In this document: piece after piece, positions 47,370-58,753 of the stretch
How the letters are laid out: each line of letters opens with the position of its first letter
Numbering within the stretch: the stretch's first letter is position 1
From: Buddleja alternifolia
Lineage: Eukaryota; Streptophyta; Magnoliopsida; Lamiales; Scrophulariaceae
Assembly (NCBI GenBank): GCA_019426215.1
Contig: CM033392.1
Coordinates: forward strand, 54,177,149 to 54,241,148
Direction: 5' to 3'
Length of the DNA stretch: 64,000 nt
Translations under genes and position numbers: made by a program
Notes under the pieces: model-generated
What the model saw: only the letters and a program-made list of their open reading frames with translations
Database searches by the model: none
What the model was told of the DNA's origin: nothing

Positions 47370-48732
47370 AAAGCATATTGCACCCTCAAAAATAAAAACT
47401 CACACATTGCACCCTCAAATCAATCACTTATGCCAAATTGCGCTCTAACCCATTTTCAAGCCAAGTTTATCATTTGAGTTGCAAAAATTACGGGGTTAAA
47501 ATGTCTTAGAACAGCTATCCCACCTAGGATACATTATTTTAGGTTACTATTGCACCAAATTGTTATGAAATGTTATTTTAGCATGAAACATAATGTAGTT
47601 ATTTCAAAAGAATGATAGGAAAAATGTGTGATAAATCCAAAAAATTAATACCTGAATTGTGAGGGAAAAAGAAAATTTGAACAGATGAAGCATAAAGAAA
47701 ATATAAAGAACCCATGAAAAAGTCGAAGAAAAACAATTACTTGATGCATATACTTAAAAAAAAAATTGCACTAGAGCTTAAGAGCATAATGTTCTCAAAA
47801 GCTTACAATCTTTTGCATCAATCATTTTGTCATAAAAGTATACGTAATGAAGGCTGTCCTTCAACAATTTTTAAAATTATTAAACTATGTTAAAAAAAAT
47901 TGAGGGAAATTGGCCCTCTAATTTTTCTCATCATGTGCATACTGCCAAATATTTATTTTCTTCAACTTGCTTATTTGAGGTGAGCCAACTTGGACAATTT
48001 GGCAAAACTTTAATATTTAAAAGAAACATAAGATAGGCGTTGCTTTTATTAATGTTTAATTTAAAACACAACTATAAACAAGTTATTGTTGGAAAAATAT
48101 TTGCCTTAATATCAACAGGGGATCTTGAAATTTCTAGTTGAAAATCATCTGGTGCAATTTTTGTACATTTTAGGCAAAGTCAATCAACTTTTTCGGACCT
48201 TTTTGCCCCTCTGTTTTTGCAGCTCACATGATAAAATTGGCCTGAAAATGGGTTAGGGTACAATCTGCCTGAAAATAAGTGATTGATTTGAGGGTGTAAT
48301 CTGTGAGTTTTTAGTTTTTAGGGTGGAAAGTGCCAAAAAGCACCCTTTTGAGTAGGGGTGTAAACGAGCCGAGTTGAACCGAACGAGATGTTGTTCAAAT
48401 TTGTTTGAAATACAATCGAGCTTCAAAGTTTCTGTTTGAACTTGTTTGATTAGTAATCGAGTCGAGCTCAAACGAGCTTTAATTGAGCCGAACACGAGTC
48501 GAGCTCGAGTAGTTTGATTTTTTTGTACATATTTTTATTATTTTTTACTAATCGAGTCGAGTTCGAGCCGAGCTTGAAAACTTATCAAACACAAAAAGTT
48601 GTTCAAGCTTGGTTTGATAAGTTAACGAACCGAGCTCAAATGAGCTTTTAGTGATCGAGCTCGAGCCGAGTATCGAGTAATTTGGTTCATCTTTCACCCC
48701 TACTTTTGAGGGTGCAATCTGCTTTTTATTAG
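47370..48732. mobile_element. TIR element with long imperfect inverted repeats, superfamily unclear
   Basis: The left arm (from about 47370, AAAAGCATATTGCACCCTC) is repeated inverted at the right end (to about 48732, GAGGGTGCAATCTGCTTTT). Similarity continues inward through AAACTCACA, CCTCAAATCAATCACTTAT and CTAACCCATTTTCA for some 130 bp. Flanking TA dinucleotides are compatible with a TA target. The right end is disturbed by a hAT MITE at 48353-48702. The interior has no ORF. Confidence 0.65.
48353..48702. mobile_element. hAT-type MITE
   Basis: The ends TAGGGGTGTAAACGAGCC and TTCATCTTTCACCCCTA form a short TIR (TAGGGGTG / CACCCCTA). A perfect 8-bp TSD, CTTTTGAG, lies at 48345-48352 and 48703-48710. 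It is rich in GAGCCGAG/CGAGCTCGA words. Confidence 0.9.
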
Positions 48733-48774
48733 AACTTCAAGATATATAGTAACGCAACAGGTGTTATATACTTT

Positions 48775-49238
48775 TTTTTTTAATACAAAGAGAAGGGGGG
48801 ACCCTAACTATCTATCCCGACAGACCCGGGTTAATAGTCGTTTGTCTAGGCCAAGTAAGGCCTAATCGATCTTGCTCCATAATAATGTCTAGGTCCGAGT
48901 GCGGAGATGACATGACATTGAGGGTTTGCTGAAGACCCTTCTTGGCCAATCCGTCTGCCACACGGTTGGCTTCCCGCCAGATATTAATCAGCTCAACTTG
49001 CCATGCAAACGTTAGCTTATGCCGTATTTGATTAATCAGATCCCAGTGGTGGTGCGAGGTGGTCCCGTCTCGAATGCTCAGAATAGCTTCCCTACTATCA
49101 GATTCAATGATCACATTTCTCACTTGAGTATCCCAGGCCAAATGTAGCCCAAATAGAATTGCTTTCAATTCGGCACCAAGGGGCGTTGATGTGCCAATTC
49201 CACCACAGAATCCCCGAACCCAACGACCATAATGGTCG
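48775..49238 (-). mobile_element. 5'-truncated LINE, RNase H end
   Basis: The minus strand encodes an RNase H-like domain (ESDSREAILSI, WDLINQIRHKL, INIWREANRVADGLAKKG) that opens without a start at the right boundary. An A-rich tail follows at about 48771-48782. A 17-bp direct repeat starting CAGGTGTTATATACTTT flanks the insert at 48758-48774 and 49239-49255. A poly(A) tail, variable long TSD and 5' truncation are diagnostic of LINE retrotransposition. Only the 3' end of ORF2 is present. Confidence 0.9.
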
Positions 49239-49255
49239 CAGGTGTTATATACTTT

Positions 49256-52093
49256 GGTCTTACTCTTTCCACGGGTAATATATTCGTACTTGTTTGAGTA
49301 GTAATAGGTGAACCAATTATCTCTATATAGACATGCTATAGTCCAAGTGCCTTTCTAACGATGTTGTGAGACGAGTACTCACATTGAATAACACTTATGA
49401 GGACTAAATAATCACTACTAAAGCAAAAGTAATATATAGTTGTTCAAAAGTAATTTAATCTTTTTATAAACTCGATAATTCAAAGCCGCATACTAAGTGA
49501 CGATTGGCAAATGGCTAAGCACCATAGGTCAGACGATTTACCTTCGCCAATTCCGTGTTGATGATGATGTAGAAAATAAATACCAACAATCACCCCTTTA
49601 TTTTCAGGAGCTCGAGTTGAGTCCATATACTTCAGTCTACTACTAATTATTAAAATCAAATGCTTATCATTAAGCCAATAATTTTAATTGTTAGAAAAAC
49701 TATAACTTTATTTTATTATATGCTAGCAACACAAAAAATTATATTAGATTCGTAAGCGTCATGAGTCGAGCAATAACACCTAGCTACACTCAAGAATCAT
49801 TATATGATACTAACCAATTAACAATAAATATCTAACTTTTTTTTTAATAAAAATATAAATATCTAACTTTGCTTGAATACATAATGATCTTTGTATAGCT
49901 AGTGCAGATTTGTAAATTGAGATCCAATGAGAAGTGTGCCAAATGAATTGATAACCCTAGTCCCTAGATGTATGGACTATGGAGTTGCCAATTGTGACAC
50001 CACTCCCAATACTTCGAAATTAGCTAAGAGCTCATGCTTGTAACCGATGTCTAACAAACACTACCTGACCACCACCGACAAAAGTGGTTACTTCGTAGTG
50101 AATTGAGATTAATAAAGTGAAGTTATTATATATTGTTGGATTAGGGTGAATAATGTAATTTTTAGCACTGGCCCTGAAGTACAATTGACGGACTTTATTA
50201 ATCTCAGTCCACCAAATAATTACCCAACCGACAAAAGAAGAAAACCCCAAGTCAAAGAAGTGAAAAGGGCCCCCCGCAGAAGACCAAAACATGGAACAAA
50301 GGATGTCTTTTGGGGACCCATTTGGAGTACTGTGGCAAGACTTCAACTTTAGAGACCAGGACAAAAACCAAAGGTTACTTACTTCCATTCCATGCAGACT
50401 AAATTAGGGAAGAGAATAGGTAAAACATTTTGGTTTTTGTAATGAAAATATGAAAGGTCAATCACTGAAAAGCCATGACTTTGTTGGCCTTGTGATGCAT
50501 AAAAGAGCCATCAAAGTCAAGTTTTGGATTCTTTTTCATGGAAATTTGAAGCATTTGAAAGCGTATGTATATGTTGGAGTAATATCTCTACGTGTCGCTA
50601 TATATGTAGAAAGACTTTCGAACATGACTTGGACTAATTAGAAAGATGATCGAAAAAAATAAAAGACTTCTGACTTAGAAACGAAATTCACCAAGTAATG
50701 GGAAAAATTAAATAGAAATTTTTGAACAAGGATCCAATAATAGAATTTCGGGACAAACAATGGCCCCCTCATGACAATAGCATGAAGATGATTGCATGCG
50801 TAGGGATCTGTTTCTAATTTCTCATCTATCAAAAGTTACGCTTTTTTAGAGTATTTTAAGGTAATATCCAAGTCCTTTCTATTTGGACTTCTACTGACAC
50901 AAAGACCCTCGAAATTCATTTCTATTACATATCATATATAACATTTTTCTTCAAACAATACATTTGATTACGAGTACATACACTTAAAATGTACATTTAA
51001 GATGTAATCTAATGATGAAATACTGATTTACCCCGGTACCAATGATCTCGGTGTGATGTATACCATTGGATTTCCAATAGGGGGCATTTACTAAAATACC
51101 CCTTCATCCAATGGTATACACCATTGGTCCCGGTGTGGCATAAAATTTTCGTGAAAGAAAAAAGTAAGTAACTCCTTACCTCTAGGGATAGGGATAGGGA
51201 TAGAGATGGACCCGACACCACCTAGGGGGAGCTCCTTCTAATGCGCCCTAGCATGATAGGCTAGCTACTTTGAAAAGTTTCTCCTATCATGCATAATTAA
51301 TAGATGAGGTTACTCCAAAGTTTTGGGATTCCAAAATCATCAAAATGATTGATTTTAACATTGTCAATATCTCTATATATTAATTGTAATAATTTGTCGA
51401 GTTTTAAATTAATTTAAAAATGATCAAAGATTAAATTTGAAAGACTTATCCAAGAATAACATGATTATTTGGATGTGGCGCTTAGAAATAAAATAAAATT
51501 TATATGGTACTCGACTCAAACTCGATCACTAAAAACTCAATTAATTTAATATAACAAATCAACTTTAAATATATTTTATTTTAAAAAGATTTGAAGTAAC
51601 TATGGAACCCATATGAAAAACTTTGTTCAGACAGTGTATGGCCTACGTTTGAGTTCACTTATTTATGTTCCAAAGCACGCATGCATATATATGACAAGTA
51701 GTACTAGTGTTAAATAAAGTACAAGTGAACGTAGCACTCACAAATTAAAAGTGCATGTATATATTAATTGTATATAATAATGAAGAAGCTTAATCAGCAT
51801 ATGCATGCGGATTTTAGCTACCCCAAAGGAAAGAAGACAAAAATAGGAAATTACAAGGAAGAAACCAAAATATTAAAAATAAAAGAAGTAAAGAAAGTAG
51901 ACATGTTTCCGCATGCAATTTTTTTAATTGATTTTTTATGTTTTCGAGGAGAGAAAATCTTGATTGCCAATATTAGAGATCATATATATATATATATATA
52001 CAAAATAATATATATTTGTTTATTGTGATTAACCGTAACTGGTTGGATCAAATAATTCTCTATAAACTTTACGTCTACTCATCTTCTCGATTC
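49256..52093. other. Intergenic, no gene recognised
   Basis: The small ORFs found here show no family features. There is a palindromic stretch at 51040-51145 (GTATACCATTGGA / TCCAATGGTATAC) and a TA microsatellite at 51981-52000. Confidence 0.5.
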
Positions 52094-52098
52094 TTCAC

Positions 52099-52252
52099 TG
52101 TTAGTGTATAGATTACAATCCGGCCTAGTCCAGCCCATCTATATATTAGGGTTACGTTTCATTTCTATTTATACATATGGTTGTATCATTGTAATATTAT
52201 TCAAAAAATATATACATGAGTTCATAAACATTTCGTGCTTTGAACTCTATCA
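52099..52252 (+). repeat. 5' LTR of the short-LTR copia element
   Basis: TG...CA ends. It lacks a 13-bp segment present in the 3' LTR (CATGTATAGGTTA-like). Its last A is also the first base of the polyprotein ATG. Confidence 0.92.
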
Positions 52253-55200
52253 TGGTATCAGTCACCGGGCACAACGAGCCTGTGGCTTTTTCTACCGCCC
52301 TCACGGCAACCATATCCGCCGCCATCTCCTCTCCTCTGTCCGGCGCCACCACCGCCGATGCCGTCATCACGGCAACACCCATCTTCCCTCTTACATCATC
52401 TTCTTCTCCACACCAAGCTGCTGCTTCTTTCTCTCACCAACCTGTACAGTCTCCTTGTTTGTCTTTCTCGCCGGCGTCCACCTTCCTCACCGCCGTGCCA
52501 TGTCCCTCTTCTTTCTCGGCTGATAGCATATCCTTCATTCAACATCTCTTGACGCTCAATCTCTCTCCCAAGGATATTGCCACTATCCTCTCCACCACCA
52601 CGATGGCTACTACCGGCGGCGCTCCTCCTTCTTCCTCATTCCAACTCTCGGCCCTAATGTCTACCGACGTCGGTGCCGAGTCCGGCTATTCTCTCACCAC
52701 CGCTGAAGATACCACGGCTGCCGGTGTTCCTTCCATAGCCACCGGCGCAGTTCCACCACAGCTTGCCGCCGCATCTCCATCTTCCGCCGGCGCCTTTTCT
52801 TCTTCTTCCAACGGTGGTTCATTCTTTTCGATTTTTCAAAACCACCCCGAACACGCTGCCGCCACGCTCCCAGCTGTTGCTGCTCTTCCCGTCGCCGCAG
52901 CTGCCGCCGGTGCTCCTCCTTCGGTCGCCGGCGTCTCTTCTCTTGGCGGTGCGCATGGGTCTGCTACAACACAGCAACCCTACCTCTATTCTTCCTCTTC
53001 TTTTAAATACCCCCAACTTCACTCCACTTTACCAAATCACCCCACCATAAACCCCTCATTACCAAACAGCCCCAATGTTTATCATCCTTCCCTAAACAAA
53101 CCCCACCTAACCTCTACTTTACAAAGCTGCCCTCAAAATCCCTCTTCTTTTCAAAACAGCCCCCATAATAACCCTCCTATCACACTTAGCCCCCATGAAA
53201 CCCCAATTTCCCCAACTTCATCTGTCCCCTCCCTTTTATCTACATCTTCTGCCTTTGTCGCCCACTCTCCCTCCTCGAATTCCAACAATTCTTGTGCTAA
53301 CGGTAATGGTGGCTCCCATGGTCACGGTTCTAGTTCCGGACATGGGAAGGACCGTTATGGTCGTGGATCGTCCCCATCCCCTCATACTTTTCAGTACTCT
53401 CCGGGTCCTGGTCTACTTCCGCCTCCTACTCTTGGTCAGACATGTCAGCTTTGTGGTATTTTGGGTCACACTTGTGTTTCGTGTCCCCAGCGGTTTAACC
53501 ACACACATATTTCTGCGGAGCTTCCACCGTCTTTTTCAGCCCTGTCTGCTGCTGCCACCTTTGGCATACCCTGGTATCCTGATAGTGGTGCCTCTGCTCA
53601 TATGACTCCGGATGCCAGTAATCTTTCTAACCTTACTCCCTATACTGGTACCAACAAAATTTTAGTTGGTAATGGTGCACTTTTGTCTATTAAGCATGTT
53701 GGCTCTTGTACTTTACGTACCCCTACTGGTTCCCTTATTTTATCTAATGTGTTGCATGTTCCTCATTTGTCTCATAATCTCCTGTCTGTTAGACAATTAT
53801 GTCAGAATAATGATTGTATGGTTGAGTTTTCTTCCACTGGTTTCTGTGTCAAGGACAACGCAACAGGGCATGTTCTTCTGCAGTCCCCTTCCAGTAGTGG
53901 TTTGTACCCGATCTCCCCTAGCCTAGTGTCCTCCCTTGTTGCCCGTACCGTCTCTGGTGATGTTTGGCATCGCCGCCTGGGTCATCCTAGTCTTTCTACT
54001 TTTCAGCAATTGTCTCGTAGTGGGAATATAAAATCTAAGGATTGTTCTGTCTCTTTTTGTCAAACTTGTCAGTTAGGTCGGTCACACAAGTTACCTTTTC
54101 AGCATGTTGAGAACCGTAGCTCCGTACCCTTTTATTTAATTCACTTTGATGTTTGGACTTCTCCCGTTCTCTCTCCTACCGGTTTCAAATATTATGTTAT
54201 TTTTGTTGATGATTTTTCACGTTTTACTTGGTGCTATCCTATGCGTGCTAAATCTGAAGTCTATACTCACTTTTGTAATTTTAAAATTTTAATTGAAAAT
54301 CTTTTTTCAAGTAAAATCAAAATGTTTCAAAGTGATGGGGGTCGTGAGTTTGATCATGCTCAATTCCGTCATCTTTTTGCTGCTTCTGGTATTCAGTTTC
54401 GTCTGTCATGCCCTTACACCCCACAACAAAATGGTGTGTCAGAACGTAAGCATCGTCATATTTCTGAGTTACTTCGCACTTTGCTTCTTACTGCTCATCT
54501 CCCTCACTCCTTTTGGGTTGATGCTCTCTCTACTGCTGTTTTTCTTATTAACCGTCTCCCTACCCCTACGCTTCACCGCAAGTCTCCTTATGAGGTCCTA
54601 TTTGGTCGTTCTCCCGACTATTCCACATTTCGGACTTTTGGTTGTGCATGTTTTCCACATCTTGGTCATCGTGCTACTCATAAGCTCGATCCTCGCTCCG
54701 CCTCATGTATCTTTTTAGGTTATGCCCCGAATTATAAGGGGTATCGGTGCCTCGATCCTATTTCTGGTACTATTCATATTAGTCGTCACGTCGTCTTCGA
54801 TGAAGACTCTTTTCCCTATCCGACCTTACCTTCCGCTTCCGCCTCTGGTACCCACCAGTCTGCTGCTGAATCTATTACGGTTTCTCTTCCTCATCCTCCT
54901 TATCTCGGTCCCCCTGCCCTACCTATTGCCACCACCACTGTGTCCTCCATGCCGCCTGACCTACCTATTGCCACCACCACTGTGTCCTCCATGCCGCCTC
55001 TTCTAGAGTCATCTGTTACACCACCCTCCCCCCGGAGTCCTCCCCATCCCACTGGTCCAGGACCGTCTCCATCATCTTCCCCGACTCCCGTGTCTCCCTA
55101 TGTCCAATATCCTTCCACTACCTCTTCCTCGGTCTCTTCTTCTCCTGAGTCCTCACTTAGTGTTCCTCCTCCGTGTCCTCGTCATCCTATGGTCACCCGC

Positions 55201-56811
55201 TTACGTGATGGTACACGTAAGCCTCGTGTTCTTCCCTCCTTGTCTGCTGTTTACCCTCCGCTCGAGCCGACATGCTATACACAGGCCGCCAAGGATCCCC
55301 TTTGGCGTGCTGCCATGGCTGATGAGTTTAATGCTCTCCAAGCCAATGGCACATGGACTTTGGTGCCATCGCATCCTTCGCAAAATCTAGTTGGTTCCAA
55401 ATGGGTGTATAAGGTTAAGTTACGTTCTGATGGATCTGTTGAGCGCTATAAGGCCCGCTTGGTTGCTCAAGGGTTTAAGCAACAGGCTGGTATTGATTTT
55501 GGTGAGACCTTTAGCCCTGTGGTTAAGCCGACTACTATTCGCACTGTTCTCTCTATTGCAGTCTCTCGTCAATGGGTTATCCGACAGCTTGATGTGAAGA
55601 ATGCCTTTCTTCACGGTGATCTTACCGAGACTGTTTACATGGCTCAGCCCCGTGGTTTTACTCACCCCCAGTATCCTTCTCATGTGTGTCAGTTAAAGAA
55701 GGCTTTATATGGTCTGAAACAAGCACCTAGAGCATGGTTTCAGAAATTTGGTTCGTATTTGCTGCGTCTTGGATTCACTAGCAGCAAAGATGACATGTCG
55801 ATGTTTGTCTACCGTTCTGGTTCTATCACCTTGGTTCTCTTGCTCTATGTTGATGACATTATCTTGACTGGGAATGACTCTGCTGCCGTTACTACTTTTA
55901 TTTCTCGCCTTTCCCAGGAATTTGCTATGAAGGATTTAGGAGCTCTTCACTATTTTCTCGGTATTCATGCTACACGGGACTCTCTTGGATTGTTTCTTTC
56001 GCAACAAAAGTATGCCACTGAGCTGCTACAGCATTTTGACATGATGAGCTTGAAGCCTGTTACTTCTCCTCTTTCTGCGTCGTCTACTCCCTCCGCTCTT
56101 CAGGGCGATCCTTTCTCTGATCCGACTCTTTATCGCAGCATTGTTGGGGGTCTTCAGTATCTCACTCACACTCGGCCTGACATTGCTTATGCAGTTGCTT
56201 TAGTCAGTCAGTTCATGCACTCACCTCGGGATAGCCACTTTCAGATGGTCAAGCGCATTCTTCGTTATCTTCGGGGTACTCTTGATTATGGCCTTCTCCT
56301 TCGTTCTTCCACTGTGGACTCCTTGACTCTTTATGCTGACTCAGATTGGGCTGGTTGTCCAGACAGCCGTCGTTCCACCACTGGCTATGCTGTTTATCTT
56401 GGTGATAATCTTATCTCCTGGTCTGCCAAGAAACAGGCTACCGTCTCCCGATCCAGTACAGAGTCTGAGTACCGCTCTATTGCCTATGCTGTCGCTGAGT
56501 CTTGTTGGCTACGTTTTATTCTGCGTGACTTGGGCATCTTCCTTCCGCATCCAGTTCGGGTCTACTGTGATAATATTAGTGCCATATATCTCGTTCTTAA
56601 TCCTGTGTTTCATGCTCGTACGAAGCATATTGAGATTGATTACCATTTTGTTAGGGAAAAAGTTGCCATCGGTGATGTTTTGGTCAAGTATGTTCCTGCC
56701 GCTGAACAAGTTGCTGACATCTTCACCAAAGCCTTACCACCGACCAAGTTTTCCCAACTTCGGGCCAATCTTTGCGTTGGTCCCACTGCTCAGATTGGGG
56801 GGGGGTGTTAG
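52252..56811 (+). CDS. Copia gag-pol polyprotein, uninterrupted
   Basis: It has 1519 residues with no stop or frameshift. Residues 1-395 are Ala/Ser/Pro/Thr-rich low complexity; I see no UBN2-type capsid domain there. A CCHC knuckle CQLCGILGHTCVSC is at about 398-411. The protease motif WYPDSGASAHMTP is near 444. The pre-integrase HRRLGH...C-x2-C motif is near 567-610. The integrase has D (FDVWTSP), D (FQSDGG, about 694) and E (NGVSERKH, about 730). RT has YVDD near 1198. RNase H has D/E/D in YADSDWAG, STESEY and YCDN near 1362-1440. A 14-residue duplication, LPIATTTVSSMPP, is at about 887-917. The stop TAG lies inside the 3' LTR. Confidence 0.93.
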   Translation: MVSVTGHNEPVAFSTALTATISAAISSPLSGATTADAVITATPIFPLTSSSSPHQAAASFSHQPVQSPCLSFSPASTFLTAVPCPSSFSADSISFIQHLLTLNLSPKDIATILSTTTMATTGGAPPSSSFQLSALMSTDVGAESGYSLTTAEDTTAAGVPSIATGAVPPQLAAASPSSAGAFSSSSNGGSFFSIFQNHPEHAAATLPAVAALPVAAAAAGAPPSVAGVSSLGGAHGSATTQQPYLYSSSSFKYPQLHSTLPNHPTINPSLPNSPNVYHPSLNKPHLTSTLQSCPQNPSSFQNSPHNNPPITLSPHETPISPTSSVPSLLSTSSAFVAHSPSSNSNNSCANGNGGSHGHGSSSGHGKDRYGRGSSPSPHTFQYSPGPGLLPPPTLGQTCQLCGILGHTCVSCPQRFNHTHISAELPPSFSALSAAATFGIPWYPDSGASAHMTPDASNLSNLTPYTGTNKILVGNGALLSIKHVGSCTLRTPTGSLILSNVLHVPHLSHNLLSVRQLCQNNDCMVEFSSTGFCVKDNATGHVLLQSPSSSGLYPISPSLVSSLVARTVSGDVWHRRLGHPSLSTFQQLSRSGNIKSKDCSVSFCQTCQLGRSHKLPFQHVENRSSVPFYLIHFDVWTSPVLSPTGFKYYVIFVDDFSRFTWCYPMRAKSEVYTHFCNFKILIENLFSSKIKMFQSDGGREFDHAQFRHLFAASGIQFRLSCPYTPQQNGVSERKHRHISELLRTLLLTAHLPHSFWVDALSTAVFLINRLPTPTLHRKSPYEVLFGRSPDYSTFRTFGCACFPHLGHRATHKLDPRSASCIFLGYAPNYKGYRCLDPISGTIHISRHVVFDEDSFPYPTLPSASASGTHQSAAESITVSLPHPPYLGPPALPIATTTVSSMPPDLPIATTTVSSMPPLLESSVTPPSPRSPPHPTGPGPSPSSSPTPVSPYVQYPSTTSSSVSSSPESSLSVPPPCPRHPMVTRLRDGTRKPRVLPSLSAVYPPLEPTCYTQAAKDPLWRAAMADEFNALQANGTWTLVPSHPSQNLVGSKWVYKVKLRSDGSVERYKARLVAQGFKQQAGIDFGETFSPVVKPTTIRTVLSIAVSRQWVIRQLDVKNAFLHGDLTETVYMAQPRGFTHPQYPSHVCQLKKALYGLKQAPRAWFQKFGSYLLRLGFTSSKDDMSMFVYRSGSITLVLLLYVDDIILTGNDSAAVTTFISRLSQEFAMKDLGALHYFLGIHATRDSLGLFLSQQKYATELLQHFDMMSLKPVTSPLSASSTPSALQGDPFSDPTLYRSIVGGLQYLTHTRPDIAYAVALVSQFMHSPRDSHFQMVKRILRYLRGTLDYGLLLRSSTVDSLTLYADSDWAGCPDSRRSTTGYAVYLGDNLISWSAKKQATVSRSSTESEYRSIAYAVAESCWLRFILRDLGIFLPHPVRVYCDNISAIYLVLNPVFHARTKHIEIDYHFVREKVAIGDVLVKYVPAAEQVADIFTKALPPTKFSQLRANLCVGPTAQIGGGC

Positions 56812-56972
56812 TGTATAGATTACAGTCCGACCCATGTATAGGTTATAGTCCAGCCCATCTATGTATTAGGGTTACGTTTCATTTCTATTTATACATATGG
56901 TTGTATCATTGTAATATTATTCAGAAAATATATACATGAGTTCATAAACATTTCGTGCTTTGAACTCTATCA
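56806..56972 (+). repeat. 3' LTR of the short-LTR copia element
   Basis: 167 bp; the TGTTAG start contains the polyprotein stop codon at 56809-56811. It is followed directly by the TSD. Confidence 0.92.
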
Positions 56973-56977
56973 TTCAC

Positions 56978-57764
56978 GTCTAGGATAATATCATTTTATA
57001 AATCTACTTGATTCTCTACGTGTAGAATATCATTTAAATGATAGCCGATAGCTAATGATAAGATTTGCAACAAACCTCAAGATCGAATCTATGATGGAAA
57101 TTTGTCTTCTCATAATTAATTACGTACAGAGATTTTATATATAATAATTATGTTTTTTTTTTTGAGGCATATATGATAATTATGTATTTATAGATAATTA
57201 ACGGAGAGAGAATTAGTTTAATTATACAAACTTTAGTGAATAAGTAAAATCTATACAAGCTTTTATGCGTTAAAGTTAAATTATACAAATAAAATATGTA
57301 TATAAATATAATTATGAGATAGATGCATTTATTGTTTCACAAAGCTATTGCATTCACTAATTCATACTTATAATACTAGAAATTTTTAAAAAAAAATCTA
57401 GTGGATCATACTGCATATATATTTATATACACACACCGCCTTTAATTAGAAACATCTTGCTTGATATAAGAGGTAAATGAAGTCATGTAGATTTCTTTTC
57501 ATTAAAAACATTGTAGCGAAACTAATAAGATACTTGTGCTTAGCTCACAAGCAACCCGTAGTCTATAAAATGAAAATAATCTTTGTCATGTTTGTAATTT
57601 TGTAGGAAAAATTAGCAATATACCCAAAACTCCCTCTATTTCAAAAGTAATGTAACATTTCTATCTTTAACTAAAATATTATTGGAAGCGGTACTATTTA
57701 AAATAATCTAAAGCCGAAGAAAGCCTATCTTTCCCTTTTTTAGTTTTTAGGTAATATTTGATGT
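56978..57764. other. Intergenic, no gene recognised
   Basis: AT-rich, no supported ORF or element boundary. Confidence 0.5.
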
Positions 57765-57769
57765 GTTAT

Positions 57770-58187
57770 TGTTGTTTCAAAATGGTTGGAATGGTTGCTA
57801 TTTATAGGCAAAATCGATTTCCATAAGAATCAATCCACACCATCCATTTCTAAGATCAGATCTTAGCCATCCAAGATGCTCCACCACCTTGAAGTGCTCA
57901 TATGTCATTCATGATGTATTCATGACATATTTTCCATTAAAATGTGTTGTGTCATTCATGATATATGCATGACATATTAAATAAAATTATATCAAAATAT
58001 GGGATACACAATTCAAACCCTTCAATTTAGCACTTAATTTCTCATTCGTTCCGATTAGAGAAATTCGAAATGCTAAACTCATCTACTCGGAACGTAGATT
58101 AAGATTATCCAATAATCTTAAGTATCCCGGATACTAACGGCGTTCGAATTTCGTACTCAACCACAATTTGTACCATTTTATCCAACA
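57770..58187 (-). repeat. 3' LTR of the deleted copia element
   Basis: 418 bp, nearly identical to 60673-61090. Bounded by TSD GTTAT on the left and the PPT on the right. Confidence 0.93.
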
Positions 58188-58753
58188 ATCCCCCACACGA
58201 ATGAAATTAATGCAATGCATGCTCTTGAGATTTCGATTGAAAGTTTATCACATCAAAAGAGGTAGCTTTTGGCTTTGAACCTTTCCTAGTGAAATATCAT
58301 CGGATTTACTAGGCTCTCCAATGAACGTGATGTCTTGAATTGGTCAGTCGTTCGTGTAAATCTAGACAACAATATTCACATAATAAACTTTCAGCAGTTT
58401 TTCAGTTCTCACGGTTGGGTCCATTTTGGCCATGGCACCCCCTCTTGGTTTCAGAAGTGTTTACATTTTACTCAATGTTGAGGCGGCCTACACCTCACAC
58501 TTACATAGGTGACTTCCTAATTAAGAGTATCCTGCAATACTCCACTTCATTTAGACAATATAGGAATCATTAAAAGCCCGGCTTAACCTTTTGCTACAAC
58601 TTGCAGGTTGCACTTCTTTATCCTAGGCAATGGGTTTAGAGTTTATTAATTAACTCTTAAGTGCCTCAATGAATGTTCACAACTTAGTTTTCCCATTGAA
58701 CAATGATCTTGGGATCTCCAGTCAACATGGTTGGGTTTCCGCTGTATCTATTC

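Larger units (their letters stand above)
52099..56972 (+). mobile_element. Apparently intact short-LTR Ty1/copia retrotransposon
   Basis: Short LTRs (52099-52252, 154 bp; 56806-56972, 167 bp) both begin TGTTAGTG and end CTCTATCA. A perfect 5-bp TSD, TTCAC, lies at 52094-52098 and 56973-56977. The PBS TGGTATCAG starts immediately after the 5' LTR, and a G-run PPT (56796-56805) immediately precedes the 3' LTR. One ORF spans the whole interior. The LTRs differ by a 13-bp indel and a handful of substitutions. Its GC content is higher than its surroundings. Confidence 0.95.

Noticed and set aside
51187..51210. AGGGAT repeats that resemble telomere sequence
   Set aside because: Only a few units and not the plant telomere heptamer.
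52358..55683. Several ORFs of 60-140 codons overlapping the copia polyprotein
   Set aside because: Out-of-frame shadows of the 1519-codon ORF, produced by its biased codon composition.
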